64,000 nt of DNA from Tenodera sinensis. Lineage: Eukaryota; Arthropoda; Insecta; Mantodea; Mantidae. The notes beneath the pieces are model-generated. The model saw only the letters and a program-made list of their open reading frames with translations. It did not search any database and was not told the origin of the DNA. Location of the stretch: the NCBI GenBank assembly GCA_030765045.1, contig CM060964.1, forward strand, positions 280,396,502 through 280,460,501, written 5' to 3'. How positions within the stretch are numbered: position 1 is the first letter of the stretch; every line of letters begins with the position of its first letter. The position numbers were made by a program, and so were the translations under genes. Shown here piece by piece: positions 24,814 to 36,079 of the stretch.

Positions 24814-26592
24814 TGCTACTGACAGAACATAGATACACAACTGTGACCACAGCAGTGTGTAGGACCTTTGAAACACATGCCCGTTGGAGCAGTGGGCATT
24901 CTTAATTGCTGTACGAATAGGAAAGTTGCACAAAAGTTGGGGCTATTTTCTAACATTTGTTATTTCATAGAATAGTGTTGGTTTTGAAATGTGTTTTCCA
25001 TTGGAATACATTGGAATTAGAATCATCAAGCAGGTATATATGGTTTACGGAGAAAACAAAAGTTTTTAAGCAAATATAGAATGGCTTTTCATTGCAAAGT
25101 TGTTGTGTACAAATATGAATGTTATATATTGTAGCATTCTCTGAGATGTATCCACATTTTTAAAAAGCTCATTTTAGATGCTTTGCAGTCAATTATTTGC
25201 ACTAAATTAAATATCTTCCTTTATAGTTTTTGTGAATATGCATCACAGACATCTCTAAAGAAAGGAAAGTAGCCTAGTACAATAATTTTGGAATTCCTCT
25301 TTTATATAACACTGTATTGCTCTTTGTGAATAACATAGTTGGGTTCTGCATTTGCTGCTTACATTTCAAATAGTAGTAAAGTATTTTTAATCAATGCAAC
25401 TTAACTTAATGGCATAGTTAGGGAACTTACCCTAGAAGTATTTAAATGTACAGATATCTATAAATTAAATTTATGGTAATTGCTAATACTTAATTGAAAA
25501 TAGGTTAGAGTTGCCAGGCATTATATGGTTGTTTATTTTGAAAGTATAGTCATTTATTCGTACATGTTTAAATTATTTCTGTAAGGAAAATAAGACTTAG
25601 AAATATTGTGTTTTCCATTGTTTGAAATTTCTAATTTAATACCTTATGCTAACAATGATTAATAATTTTTAATTATGGAGGTAATGCTATCAAATTCTGG
25701 ATTTTGAAAGTTATCAGTAAAATCTGATATGAAATGGTTTAAGCTTGGCAACTCTAATTGGGGTACTGTGCCTCCTCACACAGTTGAAGGTTGTGCATAT
25801 GTATACATCTCTGCAGTTGTAAAACATTCCTATTGAAAGGCACATCAGGCAAATCTGCTTAGTCCATAAAACCTTTAGCTTAGCCATGAGTCATTGCTGG
25901 TGTTTAGTTCCAATATGGACAACTTTCTCTGCTTTTTGTGCCACCTCCTTGTGGTTGTGATTGAGAACTTGCAGATTTGTGCCAGACATTAATATGAAAA
26001 TGATGTACTCCTGTGTCATATTTTGAACTACACACTGTATTTTTGTAATAACTTTTATATAAAAATAATGATGAGATCAAGATGTAGCAACTTGCATGGC
26101 CATGTGGTTTGTGTTGTACACCTAAACTGGTAAACCACGTAACTTGATGCTTTTTTCTTAGTCCATATTGCTAAGTTTTTTGTGTGCTAAAGGCCTGAAA
26201 TAAAACATTTGGTTAGAAATGTATTCTTGTTTATAATTATTGATTAAAGGTATTGTGAATGTAATATACCCCAGCATAATGTCTCCCATACCTTATTCCA
26301 TTAGGTCACTGTGAGATATAGCTTTGTAGGTATAATAATAAAGAAACAGCTGCTGGAAGTATAATGAAGTAATGAAAATAGGAAAACCTTAATTCTATAT
26401 CTAGTGTAACTCAGTGAGAGTGAGAGGCATGGGCATTTCTAGGGAGGGGGGGTTGTAGGTTTATAAAAGAGTAAAGTCAAGTATAACATATGTTCAAAAA
26501 ATGTCAGTTGATACTATTAATGATTTTGAAATAAAATGTGAAATATTGCTCAGTATTAGTTTTCATTATTGCTGTTTACTGAATATAATATA
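24814..26592. other. Intergenic DNA
   Basis: AT-rich; no gene. A G-run of seven lies near 26445. Confidence 0.35.
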
Positions 26593-26977
26593 TAGGTTTC
26601 GAATCTTTATACAACTATCACGAAATGAGATGATCACAAGTTACCTGGCACACGGGCATTGCAGGAGTGCAGTGACAGCACAAAACAACCGGGCTCACTG
26701 CCTTCAGTGCATAGCACACACAGAGTAAAATGCTTCCTGCAAGAAAATCAAAATATTCATTCATTGTTGAACTTGCACAGGAATTTGGGAGTGAATATTT
26801 TACTGTAAATGATGACAGCATTGAATATAAGTTCTGCAACAACATTATCTACAACATTCCTACGTCGACTGTACCTGGCCTCCTCTGTGCTGTAATCATG
26901 TGACAAATTGACCTCTCCTACTTCCTGTAGTCCATACTCTGCAACCATTTGTTTCCTGTATGAAGGTTTGCTCCTTA
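26593..26977. mobile_element. Non-autonomous hAT element (family A, copy 2)
   Basis: Begins TAGGTTTCGAATCTTTATAC and ends ...CTCCTTA. Flanking 8-mers are ATAATATA on the left and GTAATATA on the right, seven of eight identical, supporting an 8-bp TSD. The 385-bp interior is colinear with the copies at 12388 and 42534, and it lacks part of the left-centre present in the 42534 copy. Confidence 0.78.
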
Positions 26978-26985
26978 GTAATATA

Positions 26986-28439
26986 TATTACTGAACTGGA
27001 GACATGGAATGTTGGTTTCTCATATAAGTTATTAATGAATTTAATATCAAGTCAAATATTATAAAACGCTATGCAATATGAGTTTCTCAGTTTTGCCTTA
27101 ATGTAGCCAATGTGAAATTATTAAATGTATAAAAAATTATTTAGTATATCTTATCATATGAGTTTAAGACAAATTATTAAACTTTATGAAACTATCTGGC
27201 ATCTCTCTCTCTCTTACTTATGAATTCAGTATGAGAGTATTGAACTTCATAAAACCTTATTTAGCATTAGTCCCTCATGTTTATTATGGAATTTAATATG
27301 AAAGTATCGAAAGCGTTTTTCAAAGCAGCCCCCAAATGCTTTGTCCAGTAGTGGTTACTTTTTTCACTTTCTGGCTGTGCTACTTTTACAGAACAGTCGC
27401 CAACATCTGAATGAAAAGCAGAATCAAATATAGCTGAGGGATTAAGGGCCCTAAGCTGCAAAGCATAGCTGAAGGATGTTTCTTATAAGAGAAGTGAAGC
27501 AGTTGCAGCCAACGACAGCGGGGCATAACCACAGGATCTGTGAAGCTAAAACTCGATGTTGGAAGAACTAAATAACACTATTTTTTTCAAAGATTGCTAT
27601 TAATGGCTTGGTACTTTCCACCATACATGTGCAGTTGTAACAAAATGAGTACTTTGTACTAGTATTTTATCGTCATGTATTAACAACATTTTAATGCATT
27701 ATGAAGCCTTTTGAAACAATACTCAGGATCAGGCTTATCAACTATTTATAAATTAAATTTATAAAACATATAATAATACATGATCACCCGTTATTAGTTT
27801 AATATGAAATGTTTAAATGCCATGAAATTATTCCAGTCATAGTGTCATTAATTTGATGTAGAGCAATCATCATCTTCATGTTTTTCTTTCAAGGATCAGG
27901 TTTTAACAGTGCATCTCTTCTGCTTTAATCTTCTGTCTTGTATAGATTCTAGCTGCTTTGGTATTTGATGGAATAGTGAGTTAGGATGGTCAATGAATAT
28001 CTGATGAACTGTCACTTTTAATGTTTCTCTGATAAGGATCTCTATTGATTTCTTAGAGATAAGATGTGATAGTACTTGTAGCAGTGTGTTCAAAAGTGGT
28101 TCAAAGAGGGACAATATTCAATCTATTTTATACATTAATTTTGAAATAATGCGTTCTTCGTTATTTGCACTAGTTTTCAAAGCTTGGATATATGCTGTTT
28201 TTGGTGTGAAAATGTGTTGACTTATATTTTGGTTCTTCTGACCTAGTTTGAGGTTGCTTGTTCAATTACCACCTGGATGAATATTCATTCTTGGGGCAGA
28301 GCATATGTTGTATATGTTCTCTCAAGCTTCCACGGCCAGCATTAAAAATGTCTTGGCTATCCGGTTTTTGCTGCGTCAAGTTGGATAAAACCAACGTTTT
28401 CACCATCTTGTCATGGTCGTCTTCAAAGGCAAACTCCAG
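26986..28439. other. Intergenic DNA upstream of the R1-like LINE
   Basis: AT-rich with short CT repeats near 27204. Frames on both strands near 27900-28460 have no recognised similarity. Part may be 5' UTR of the LINE that follows. Confidence 0.3.
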
Positions 28440-28450
28440 GTATTCCTGTT

Positions 28451-30586
28451 TTGAAAAAATCACTCACCAAACCAGAAGCTTATCAAATGGTGGTAAATGT
28501 AAAGAAACATACACTTTTTATTTCATCAAAGAAGAATCAGGATTCTAGGGAATTACAAAAGATTGTGACACAAAGCCTAAAACCTACACAGGAGAAAATC
28601 AAAATAAGACAGGTGAGGACTGCAGGAAAAAATTTGATTCTGGATATGGAAACTGAAGAAGATATGAATAAAGTAATAAACAGCAAAAATCTAGAAGGGA
28701 AGGATTTAACTATTGAACCTCCCAGAAAAAGAAATCCCCTTATGATCATATATGACATTTTATCAGGCACTAAACAAGAAGAATTAAAAGAAAATATTTA
28801 TTTACAAAATTTTGAAGGCTCTCTTTCAAAGGAAGAATTTGATAAAGATTTCCTTTTAAAATTAAATTTAAAGCAGGTCCCAGAGAAAAAGCCACAGTGC
28901 ATCATGTTGCTGAAGTTTCAGCCAAAATTAGAAACATATTAAATAGCAGAGGTAGGGTATTTTTAGGTTTCCAAGCATGTTCAGTAAAGGATTATATCTG
29001 TGTTCCAAGATGCCTAAAGTGTTACGATTATGGACATATTGCCAAAAACTGCAGAGCTCAAAGTACAGTTTGTGGGCATTGTGGGGAGAATACAGGTACT
29101 AGGAAAGATTGTAATCATAAAGATAAACCTGTAGTTTGTATACCATGTGAAAAGAGGAAGAAGAAACGCGGGGGGAAAGATAACTGTCCCACTTATAGAA
29201 TGTATTGGGAGCGAACTGTTTCTAGGATAAACTATGAGTGAGTCACAAACTAAATTAGTGCAACAATAACGTAGGAAACCCCGGCGAAACACACCAAGTA
29301 GATTACGCAGAAATTTATTGAGAGTAATTAGACACAAACTTAAATTAAATCAGAATAAAATTAATTGTCAAACACAAACCAATTCAATATATGTTAAATC
29401 TGAAGTAATAAATGTGTATGCTAATGGTAAAATTGATGAATATGAAAATAACTTAATAAAATCAGATTCTAGTAACATGGTATATGAAAAAATTATAGGC
29501 GATTTACAACAGAAGAACTTAGATAAAAAACAAAGGATAACTGTAGATTACGATGCTATTTCAAAAATAGGAGAAGAAGAGGAAGAAGAACAACAGAAAG
29601 AAGAGAAATATTTAATAGCAAATAGTAACACATTAATTCCAATGACGAGCACATTACAAAATTTTTACAACAAAAATTTCCTATCAGACTTATGGAAATA
29701 TAGATCAGGCAACTTAAAACAAATGCATCAGGTTTTTAAAACGGAAGGGAAGGTTAATATACCGGAAACGCTTGTGGAAGAAAAGAGGATGCTAACTTCT
29801 GATGACGGCAGCGAAGACCACGGACACACGACAGGCGACAGCACAATGACACCAGATGCTGCGGTCAGCAGTGTTTACGCTGCATTTGACGAAACATTAC
29901 AGCTGAGCCGTTTAGAGGAAAGAAACAACTTATCAGCAGCTTTAAGGCATATTATACGAACCCTCTACAAAAACGGCGATAAAATTATTTTTCCAATCCC
30001 AGATGCTATCGATAGAATGGAACTAAAAGTTCTAAATATTCCAACCGACCCAAATGAATTATTAGAATTAGTTAAAAAAGTTTATAGTAGAAGAAATGAA
30101 ATCTTGGATCTGGATGAAGTATATAAACATTTTGTTTTATGTTATGGAAGAATTGCTTTTGATGGGTCGCAAAAATGGCCGCATTGTTATGCGGTGATTA
30201 GGCATGATAACCTTGACTATCCCAAAATAATCTCCCAAAAAGCAACACCTACCCCAATATTCCCTCAAACTACCAATCATAGTAATACAGGAATCTTTAA
30301 ACATAAATCCAACAAAGTCCCGCAAAATAATTATAAAAAAAAAACCAATAGATATCCCACCAATAGTAATCCATTTCTCCAAGTAACAAAATTATTAAGT
30401 AACAACAGTAACCCCAAACCTTCCAATACCTCACCTAAAATCAAACCCAAAACCCCACAAATGAGAAGAGTACAATTGGTTCGTGTACATAAACTATCGA
30501 GAGAGCTCACTGAAGAAAACAGGAAACTGGGTATTAAACAAAAATTTTTTGCACCCAGAGGTTTATGTTCTTTTAAGACGAAATAA
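28451..30586 (+). pseudogene. LINE ORF1 (gag-like) with CCHC knuckles and long C-terminal extension
   Basis: The first piece (28451-28942) is lysine-rich. After a frame change near 28900 the next (to 29241) holds RVFLGFQACSVKDYICVPRC and three knuckles: C-x2-C-x4-H-x4-C starting CLKCYDYGHIAKNC, then CGHCG...C, then CIPC...C. This is the R1-type ORF1 signature. A gap with stops at about 29241-29318 is followed by 422 open codons to 30586. These have an acidic stretch near 29575, an ordered region with LRHIIRTLYKNGDKIIFPIP, and a basic, asparagine-rich tail. In intact relatives ORF1 binds element RNA. The long part after the knuckles is unusual. Confidence 0.65.
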
Positions 30587-30588
30587 TG
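30584..30588 (+). promoter_or_regulatory. UAAUG stop-start overlap between ORF1 and ORF2
   Basis: The ORF1 stop TAA (30584-30586) and the ORF2 ATG (30586-30588) share one A. In the R1-clade element SART1 such a UAAUG overlap is known to couple ORF2 translation to termination of ORF1. The overlap has survived although both ORFs have decayed. Confidence 0.7.
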
Positions 30589-33500
30589 GCAGACTCACAC
30601 CAATACCCCATTAGATTACTTAGATTGGCACAAATAAACGCCCAGAGAAGCAGATTGGTTATGTCGGAAATTAAGAAGATTATAGATGAGTTAAATATCG
30701 ATATTTTATGCATACAAGAGCCTTACTTAATAAACAACAAACTAGCATATACCCCTGTTATGGCGAGAGAAATTCACACCGGGGAGAATCCAATGGCAGC
30801 TATTATTATAAATAACAATTAACTACAGGTAACCAAAATAACACAACTAAATGATACACATAATAACTGTATACAAATCAGTCATGATACAGGAACTTTT
30901 ATTCTTTCCAACCACTACTTTCAGTACAGCCATGAAATTGAACCATATCTGGAATCGATACATAATATAAATAGACTATATCCAAATTATTAAGTATTAC
31001 ATACAATGGATGCAAATGCGAAATCTGAATGGTGGCACAATAGTACAAAAGATGAAAGAGGGGAAAAATTGGAAGAGATTATATCAGAACTTAACTTAAG
31101 TGTTCTAAATCTACCTAACAACGCACCAACCTTTGAAAATCGAGCAGGTGCAACATCGAACATTGACCTGACCCTAGCAAATTTTCACATGGTTAACAAA
31201 ATAGAAAACTGGAAAGTAGGTTTGGATTATACTACAAGCGATCACAGATTAATTTATTTCAATTACATTTTAGAACCCAGAAGAAATGTATATTTTAAAA
31301 AGGAATTTAGATTAAACTACAGACAAACCAACTGGGAGAAATTTCGACAGCAATTTGAAAACGTAAATCTAAACTACACTGGCAATGATCTACATTCTGA
31401 AGCCAAAGAATTGGAGAAAATAATTAGACAAATAATGATAAATACCATACCGAAGCGCAAAATTAAGAAATATATAGACAACGTATGGACAGAAGAACTT
31501 TACAACTTACGAAGAAAATTAAGGAAAACTAGATGAATATATCAAAAAACTATAATATATGAAGAAAGAGAAAGAAATCTGTTACTTTACAGAAAAGCTA
31601 AACTTAAATTTAAGACAACCCTGCAAGAAACTAGGAAAAAATCATGGCAAAATTATATCGAAAACAGCATAGGCCAAAACATTTGGGGAGTACCATATAA
31701 AATTACAACCAACTGGTCGGAATCTATAAACGAATTGCTACGAAAACTACTACCGGATGATAATGACGAGACAGATAATGAGCAAAATAGGATATTAAGA
31801 AATGAACTACAGGCACCATATGAAAACAATACAGTCATTTTCCCATTTCATGAAACTGAAATCAAACATAAAATTTTAAACCTTAAGAAAAAGAAGGCAG
31901 CTGGAATAGATGAAATTAAAAATGAGATTTTGATTAATATAAGGGATAGCTTAACTCCATATTTACAAATATGTTTAATGACTATAGCAAGGAGAATTTC
32001 CCAGAGCTTGGAAAATTGCCAAGTTGACAATACTCAAAAAAGGAAGTGATAAAGATCCACTTGATCCTAAGTCCTATCGACCAATCTGCTTATTGAACAC
32101 TATAGGGAAAGTTTTTGAATCTTTATCGAATAAAAGAATAATTGAATTTAGAACCATGATTGGCATGAATGACAACCAATATGGATTTCGGAAGGGAAGG
32201 TCTACCGAGGATGCCATTAACACAGTAATTGGAGCCACAAAAAATTCACCAAGCAAATATGTAGCCGCTATTTTTGTTGGCGCTTTTGACAACCTTTGGC
32301 GGCCTTTTCTTTTTAAGAGATTAAGAAGCTTAAATTATCCAGTTTCATTATATTGTTGTTGTTTGCTAATGCTGGATTTCTGACAATGAAGTCATTAATC
32401 CTCTTGCTCTGCAATATTTTTCACTGATATTGAAGAGAGCAATAGCAGTTATAATAACCGCTTTTTAGAGCGCACCATTATATAGAATTCTTTTAAACTA
32501 TTGCAAAGATAGAAAAGTGAAACTTTTAGGAATAAATCAAACAATAACTAAGACTATTACTAAAGGATGCCCCCAGGGTTCTATATTAGGGCCCACATTT
32601 TGGGACATTGTTTTAGAAACACTCCTAGAGAAAGTACAGCGCGATAATAACTGTCTGAAAGTAATAGCTTACACTGATGACGTAGTTTTTTTAATAGATG
32701 CAAATTCAAGACGAGAACTAGAAGGAAAAAGTAATAATTTGTTGCATATACTTTCAACCTGGTGCAAGAGTTCCAAAATGAAGATATCCCCAGCAAAATC
32801 TGGATACATGATTTTAAAGGGAAATTTTAAAAGGGATCCAAGTTTAAAATTTGAAAATGAAAAAATAAGAAGAAATAAGAATATGAAATATTTAGGAATA
32901 TATTTAGATGAGAAGTTAAATTTTAATCATCATACAGAACATGTAAGGGTCAAAGCCGAAAAAACTATGATGAAACTTTCTAGAATAATTCAATTTGATT
33001 ATAAAATTCCGCTCTATACTGTTAGCATATACCACACAAGCATATTCAGCTCAATAATAACTTACAGTGCTGCAATTTGGGCTACTAGAATGAAAAATGT
33101 GATGATTAGAAATCTCCTAAGAAGGACACAAAGGAAAGTTTTATTAAGATTTACGGGAGCTTATAAAACAACCCCTACTTTAGCACTTTTTGTAATAACT
33201 GGAATTTGGCCAGTAGATTTAACTCTAAGACTTTGAGGAGCTTATTTTTGGCTTAAAAAAGGAAACTTTAATGCAGTTGCTGATATTTTGGAGCAGTATT
33301 GCACTACTAAGAGGGAAATTAAAACTAGACTGATGCATATTTGGCAAGAAGAATGGGAGACTATAAATCAAGGAAGGCGTGCCTTTTCTTTCTTCACGGA
33401 TATCTCCGAAAGATTGGCACTCAGACATTTGAATAACACGAAAGGAATTGTACACTATATATCTGGCCATGGACCTTATGGCACTTACTGGAAAAAGATT

Positions 33501-33850
33501 AATAAATTGAACACTGATGAGTGTGACGTATGCTTTAAGCAGGACACACCGGAGCATGTTATGTTTGAATGTCAAAAAACACCAATTTTACGCTTGAGGA
33601 AAGAGAAAATCTACAAGGATATCAGCTCTTTGATATAATACGTAACAAAGATCTGTTTCCACATTTAGAGGCTCTAGCAAACAAGATTAGTTTACACGTT
33701 AGAAAGATAATTATAGAACAATCTCGACAAGTAGGAAACATAACGATAAATGCAGCAGAAAGACGATCACACAGAATTCAGACCAGGAACATGACAAGAA
33801 ACCGTGAAAACCTACATATATATGATGAAAGGGAACAGGACGGAATTTAA
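30586..33850 (+). pseudogene. LINE ORF2: AP endonuclease, RT, C-terminal CCHC
   Basis: The endonuclease opens with LAQINAQRSR and DILCIQEPYL. In-frame stops follow near 30820 and 30991, then MDANAKSEWW and TSDHRLIYF. Another stop at 31534 and a frameshift near 32010 precede the RT start KSYRPICLLN. Motif A is AFDNLW near 32285. A 122-bp retroposon interrupts at 32354-32475. After it come GCPQGSILGPTFW near 32565 and the catalytic YTDD near 32670. A shift near 33230 leads to the C-terminal knuckle CDVCFKQDTPEHVMFEC near 33530. There is no RNase H. The enzyme would nick and copy into a target site; this copy is dead. Confidence 0.8.
32354..32475 (-). mobile_element. Mini retroposon with I-like LINE 3' tail (copy B)
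   Basis: The insert splits the RT of the R1-like LINE and is flanked by CATTATAT at 32346-32353 and 32476-32483, an 8-bp TSD. On the minus strand a ~52-bp head (GGTGCGCTCTAAAAAGCGG...) is joined to ~70 bp of the I-like LINE 3' end and closes with AACAACAACA. The head and junction match copy A at 614-738. Total length 122 bp, so it is among the shortest retroposons one could define. Confidence 0.8.
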
Positions 33851-34465
33851 TTATCAAGACATCGAGGTAAAGGGACCGAGCACAATAGTATACAGTCAGG
33901 ATGGAGAGGCAGTATACCAGAGGAAGTACTATCGGTGTGAGGCAGGCGACAACCCACGACCAGGGAGACGATGACCAGGAAGGAGTGGCGTGTCGAGGCG
34001 AGGCGAGGCGAGGCGAGGCGAGGCGAGGCGAGTCGTCACCATGTCGGGATTGCTGCATCATGCATTGATAGGAAGATCGACGACGGATTGAGTGACCGCA
34101 AGTGTTAATGATCAAGTGAGTGATAGGATTTTAAACGATTTATGACCTTGATTATCTAGTGAATCTAATTAAAAGTAAATAAGTGATTTAGTGATGCGAA
34201 AGTTGAACTAGTGAAGTGAAATGTGATTTATTTCATAAAACTTCTGGATGTTTAGGAAATAATAGTGAAAGATAATTTTGTAAAAATTATTTAAAAATAA
34301 TTAAATATTAGTGATTTTAGTCCACATTATTATTTTATTAAAGTATATAAACTATCTTATTAATCAAAAGTATAACATTTTTGTGTATGTTGTTTTTATA
34401 AATTTTGGTTATGTAAATTTTGAACTTTATACTACACATATTTTGTAGATTTTGTAGTTTTTGTG
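33851..34465. other. Presumed 3' UTR and flank of the R1-like LINE, with (GAGGC)7
   Basis: After the last recognisable codons the sequence holds a (GAGGC)7 tract at 33995-34029, followed by low-GC sequence. No frame is supported. A 3' terminus with TSD was not found. Confidence 0.4.
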
Positions 34466-34586
34466 CTGGAAACCAGTACATATAGTATGCCGCCGGTAAC
34501 CGGCGGCAGCTTAGAGTTTTAGTTTATAGCTGTTTCTTTTTTTCTTATAACTGGTTACCAGTTATATTTTACTGGATACCAGTAAA
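34466..34586. repeat. Cluster of four short hairpins with a CTGG-NNA-CCAG core
   Basis: Four inverted repeats lie within 121 bp. CTGG-AAA-CCAG is at 34466-34476. TGCCGCCGG-TAA-CCGGCGGCA is at 34488-34508. A 10-bp-arm palindrome centred on CTGGTTACCAG is at 34546-34566. An 8-bp-arm hairpin centred on CTGGATACCAG is at 34568-34586. All share the pattern C(T/C)GG, three bases, CC(A/G)G in an otherwise very AT-rich context. Function unknown; possibly the end of the LINE or a protein-binding array. Confidence 0.7.
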
Positions 34587-35405
34587 TTTTTGTTTATTTA
34601 AAATTTTTAATAAATATGTAAATTTAAATTTAAAAAATATATATATTTATAAAAAGTATTAGTTATAGGTATAATATTAGATTAATTAATTTTTAAATAA
34701 TAATAATGATAGGTAATAATAATGATGATAATGATAATAATAGTAATAATATAATTTATAATTTTATGTAATAATTATAATTAATAATTTAATTTTATAT
34801 ATTTGTTTATTGTTTAGTAATAGTTTGTAGTTGTGAGTGATGCTGTGTATGAAATTTATATTTTGTTGTATTGAGGAGATTAATTTGTTTTAATTTTACT
34901 GTTTTTTTAGATTATAAATTTATTTTTTATTTTTATTTATTTTTTAAAAAATTTTTATTTATTTTTTATTTATTTTTTTTAATTTTTTTTAATATATATA
35001 TCTCAATTTATTTAGAAATTTTATTGTATTTTGATTGTTTGAAATGATTTGTTATTGTTTTAGAGCATATATTTCTCAGAGTGATTATGTGTGAAATGTT
35101 ATAATTTGTGTTTTTGTTCTTATTTTCTTGTGTTTTGTTTTTATGATATATAATTTAATTTCTTTATCTTTATAATTTGTTATATATTATATTATTTTGT
35201 AATTTTATTTTAAAATTTTTCTGTAAAGTATGTTGTATGTATAAATGTGTAGAATAAATAAATTTTAAAGATCTGGCATATTAGCCCTGGTGTAAGTAAT
35301 TAGGTGCCAGGGTTATTATACAGATTTTTATTTTATATTATTTTATTTTTATTTTTTTTCAAAGGCAAATTGCGCCACTTGAGAGTCCAAGAGTAAGATC
35401 AAGTA
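34587..35405. other. Very AT-rich low-complexity region
   Basis: Dominated by A and T with an imperfect TAA/GAT microsatellite near 34690-34760 and poly-T stretches near 34920-35000. No gene. Confidence 0.5.
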
Positions 35406-35680
35406 GCCCGGGTTAACCCGGGCGGAGGGTAGGGGACCACGGTACCTATCCGTTTGGTACGGATTTACCCGTGTGGTTTAACAGGTGATGGTCAAAGTTT
35501 GCAAGCTTTTGTGTCGTAAATTGATGGTGTAGGTTGGTTTCCTATGTTGTCACTGGTGGCGGGATGTGTCCGACCTTGGATGTCTGACCATCCGAGCGAC
35601 CATTGCCAGCTGCCATTGCCCTACTGCTTGCTTCGCCGGTTGCTTGCGTGGCCGTCGAGCGAGGCAGTGGCAGTGGTAGT
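35406..35680. repeat. Direct repeat, left copy, starting with an 18-bp palindrome
   Basis: Starts with the perfect palindrome GCCCGGGTTAACCCGGGC (35406-35423). It continues with CCACGGTACCTATCC, TACGGATTTACCCGTGTG, GCAAGCTTTTGTGTC and TGGATGTCTGACCATCC. The same blocks in the same order occur from 37265. The pair brackets the Penelope-like RT relic and may be its terminal direct repeats. Alternatively both could be 3' UTR of the neighbouring minus-strand LINE. Confidence 0.6.
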
Positions 35681-35792
35681 ATCAAATGTAGAGTACATTT
35701 GGTGGTTGAGATGCGCCACTTGTCGCGGCTTGTCATATATTTATACAGGCAGGCAGGTGGAGGTCAGCCCTGATTGGCCAGGTGGTTCTCTG

Positions 35793-36047
35793 CACTGCTA
35801 CGTCACTATACCGCTCGCCAAAGTTAAAGGCATGTGAACGCTGGCCAATGCTCAAACAGAGCGCTGTTGCCAAGCGTAGTGCATGTACCGGCAGAGGTTC
35901 TGTACATAAGAGCACGTGAGCTGCGTGTGCCACATTCGGCAACGCTGGTATGAGGGGCAAGCTTAGGATTCGCTGGAGTCTGCAGTACGGCCCGCCTCCA
36001 TATGCCTTTAACTTTTGCGAAGATTATAGTGCAGAGTCACTGCAATG
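35793..36047. repeat. Inverted repeat pair downstream of the Penelope-like ORF
   Basis: CACTATACCGCTCGCCAAAG with TTAAAGGCATGTG (35793-35836) is matched in reverse at 36002-36047 (ATGCCTTTAACTTTTGCGA, ATTATAGTG). The arms are about 45 bp with a few mismatches around ~165 bp. They could fold the 3' end of the element RNA. Confidence 0.5.
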
Positions 36048-36079
36048 CGGCACAGATGACGTAGTGTTCTTAGGTTTTC

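Larger units (their letters stand above)
28440..33850 (+). mobile_element. R1-like non-LTR retrotransposon with two ORFs
   Basis: ORF1 with zinc knuckles is followed by an overlapping ORF2 with AP endonuclease, RT and a C-terminal CCHC motif, and no RNase H. This arrangement fits the R1 clade (TRAS/SART-like). Both ORFs are damaged by stops and shifts, and ORF2 is split by a 122-bp retroposon. A (GAGGC)7 tract lies in the presumed 3' UTR. TSDs and exact ends were not resolved. Confidence 0.75.

Noticed and set aside
28258..28548. 96-codon frame just before LINE ORF1
   Set aside because: It overlaps the true ORF1 frame in another phase and shows no family similarity.
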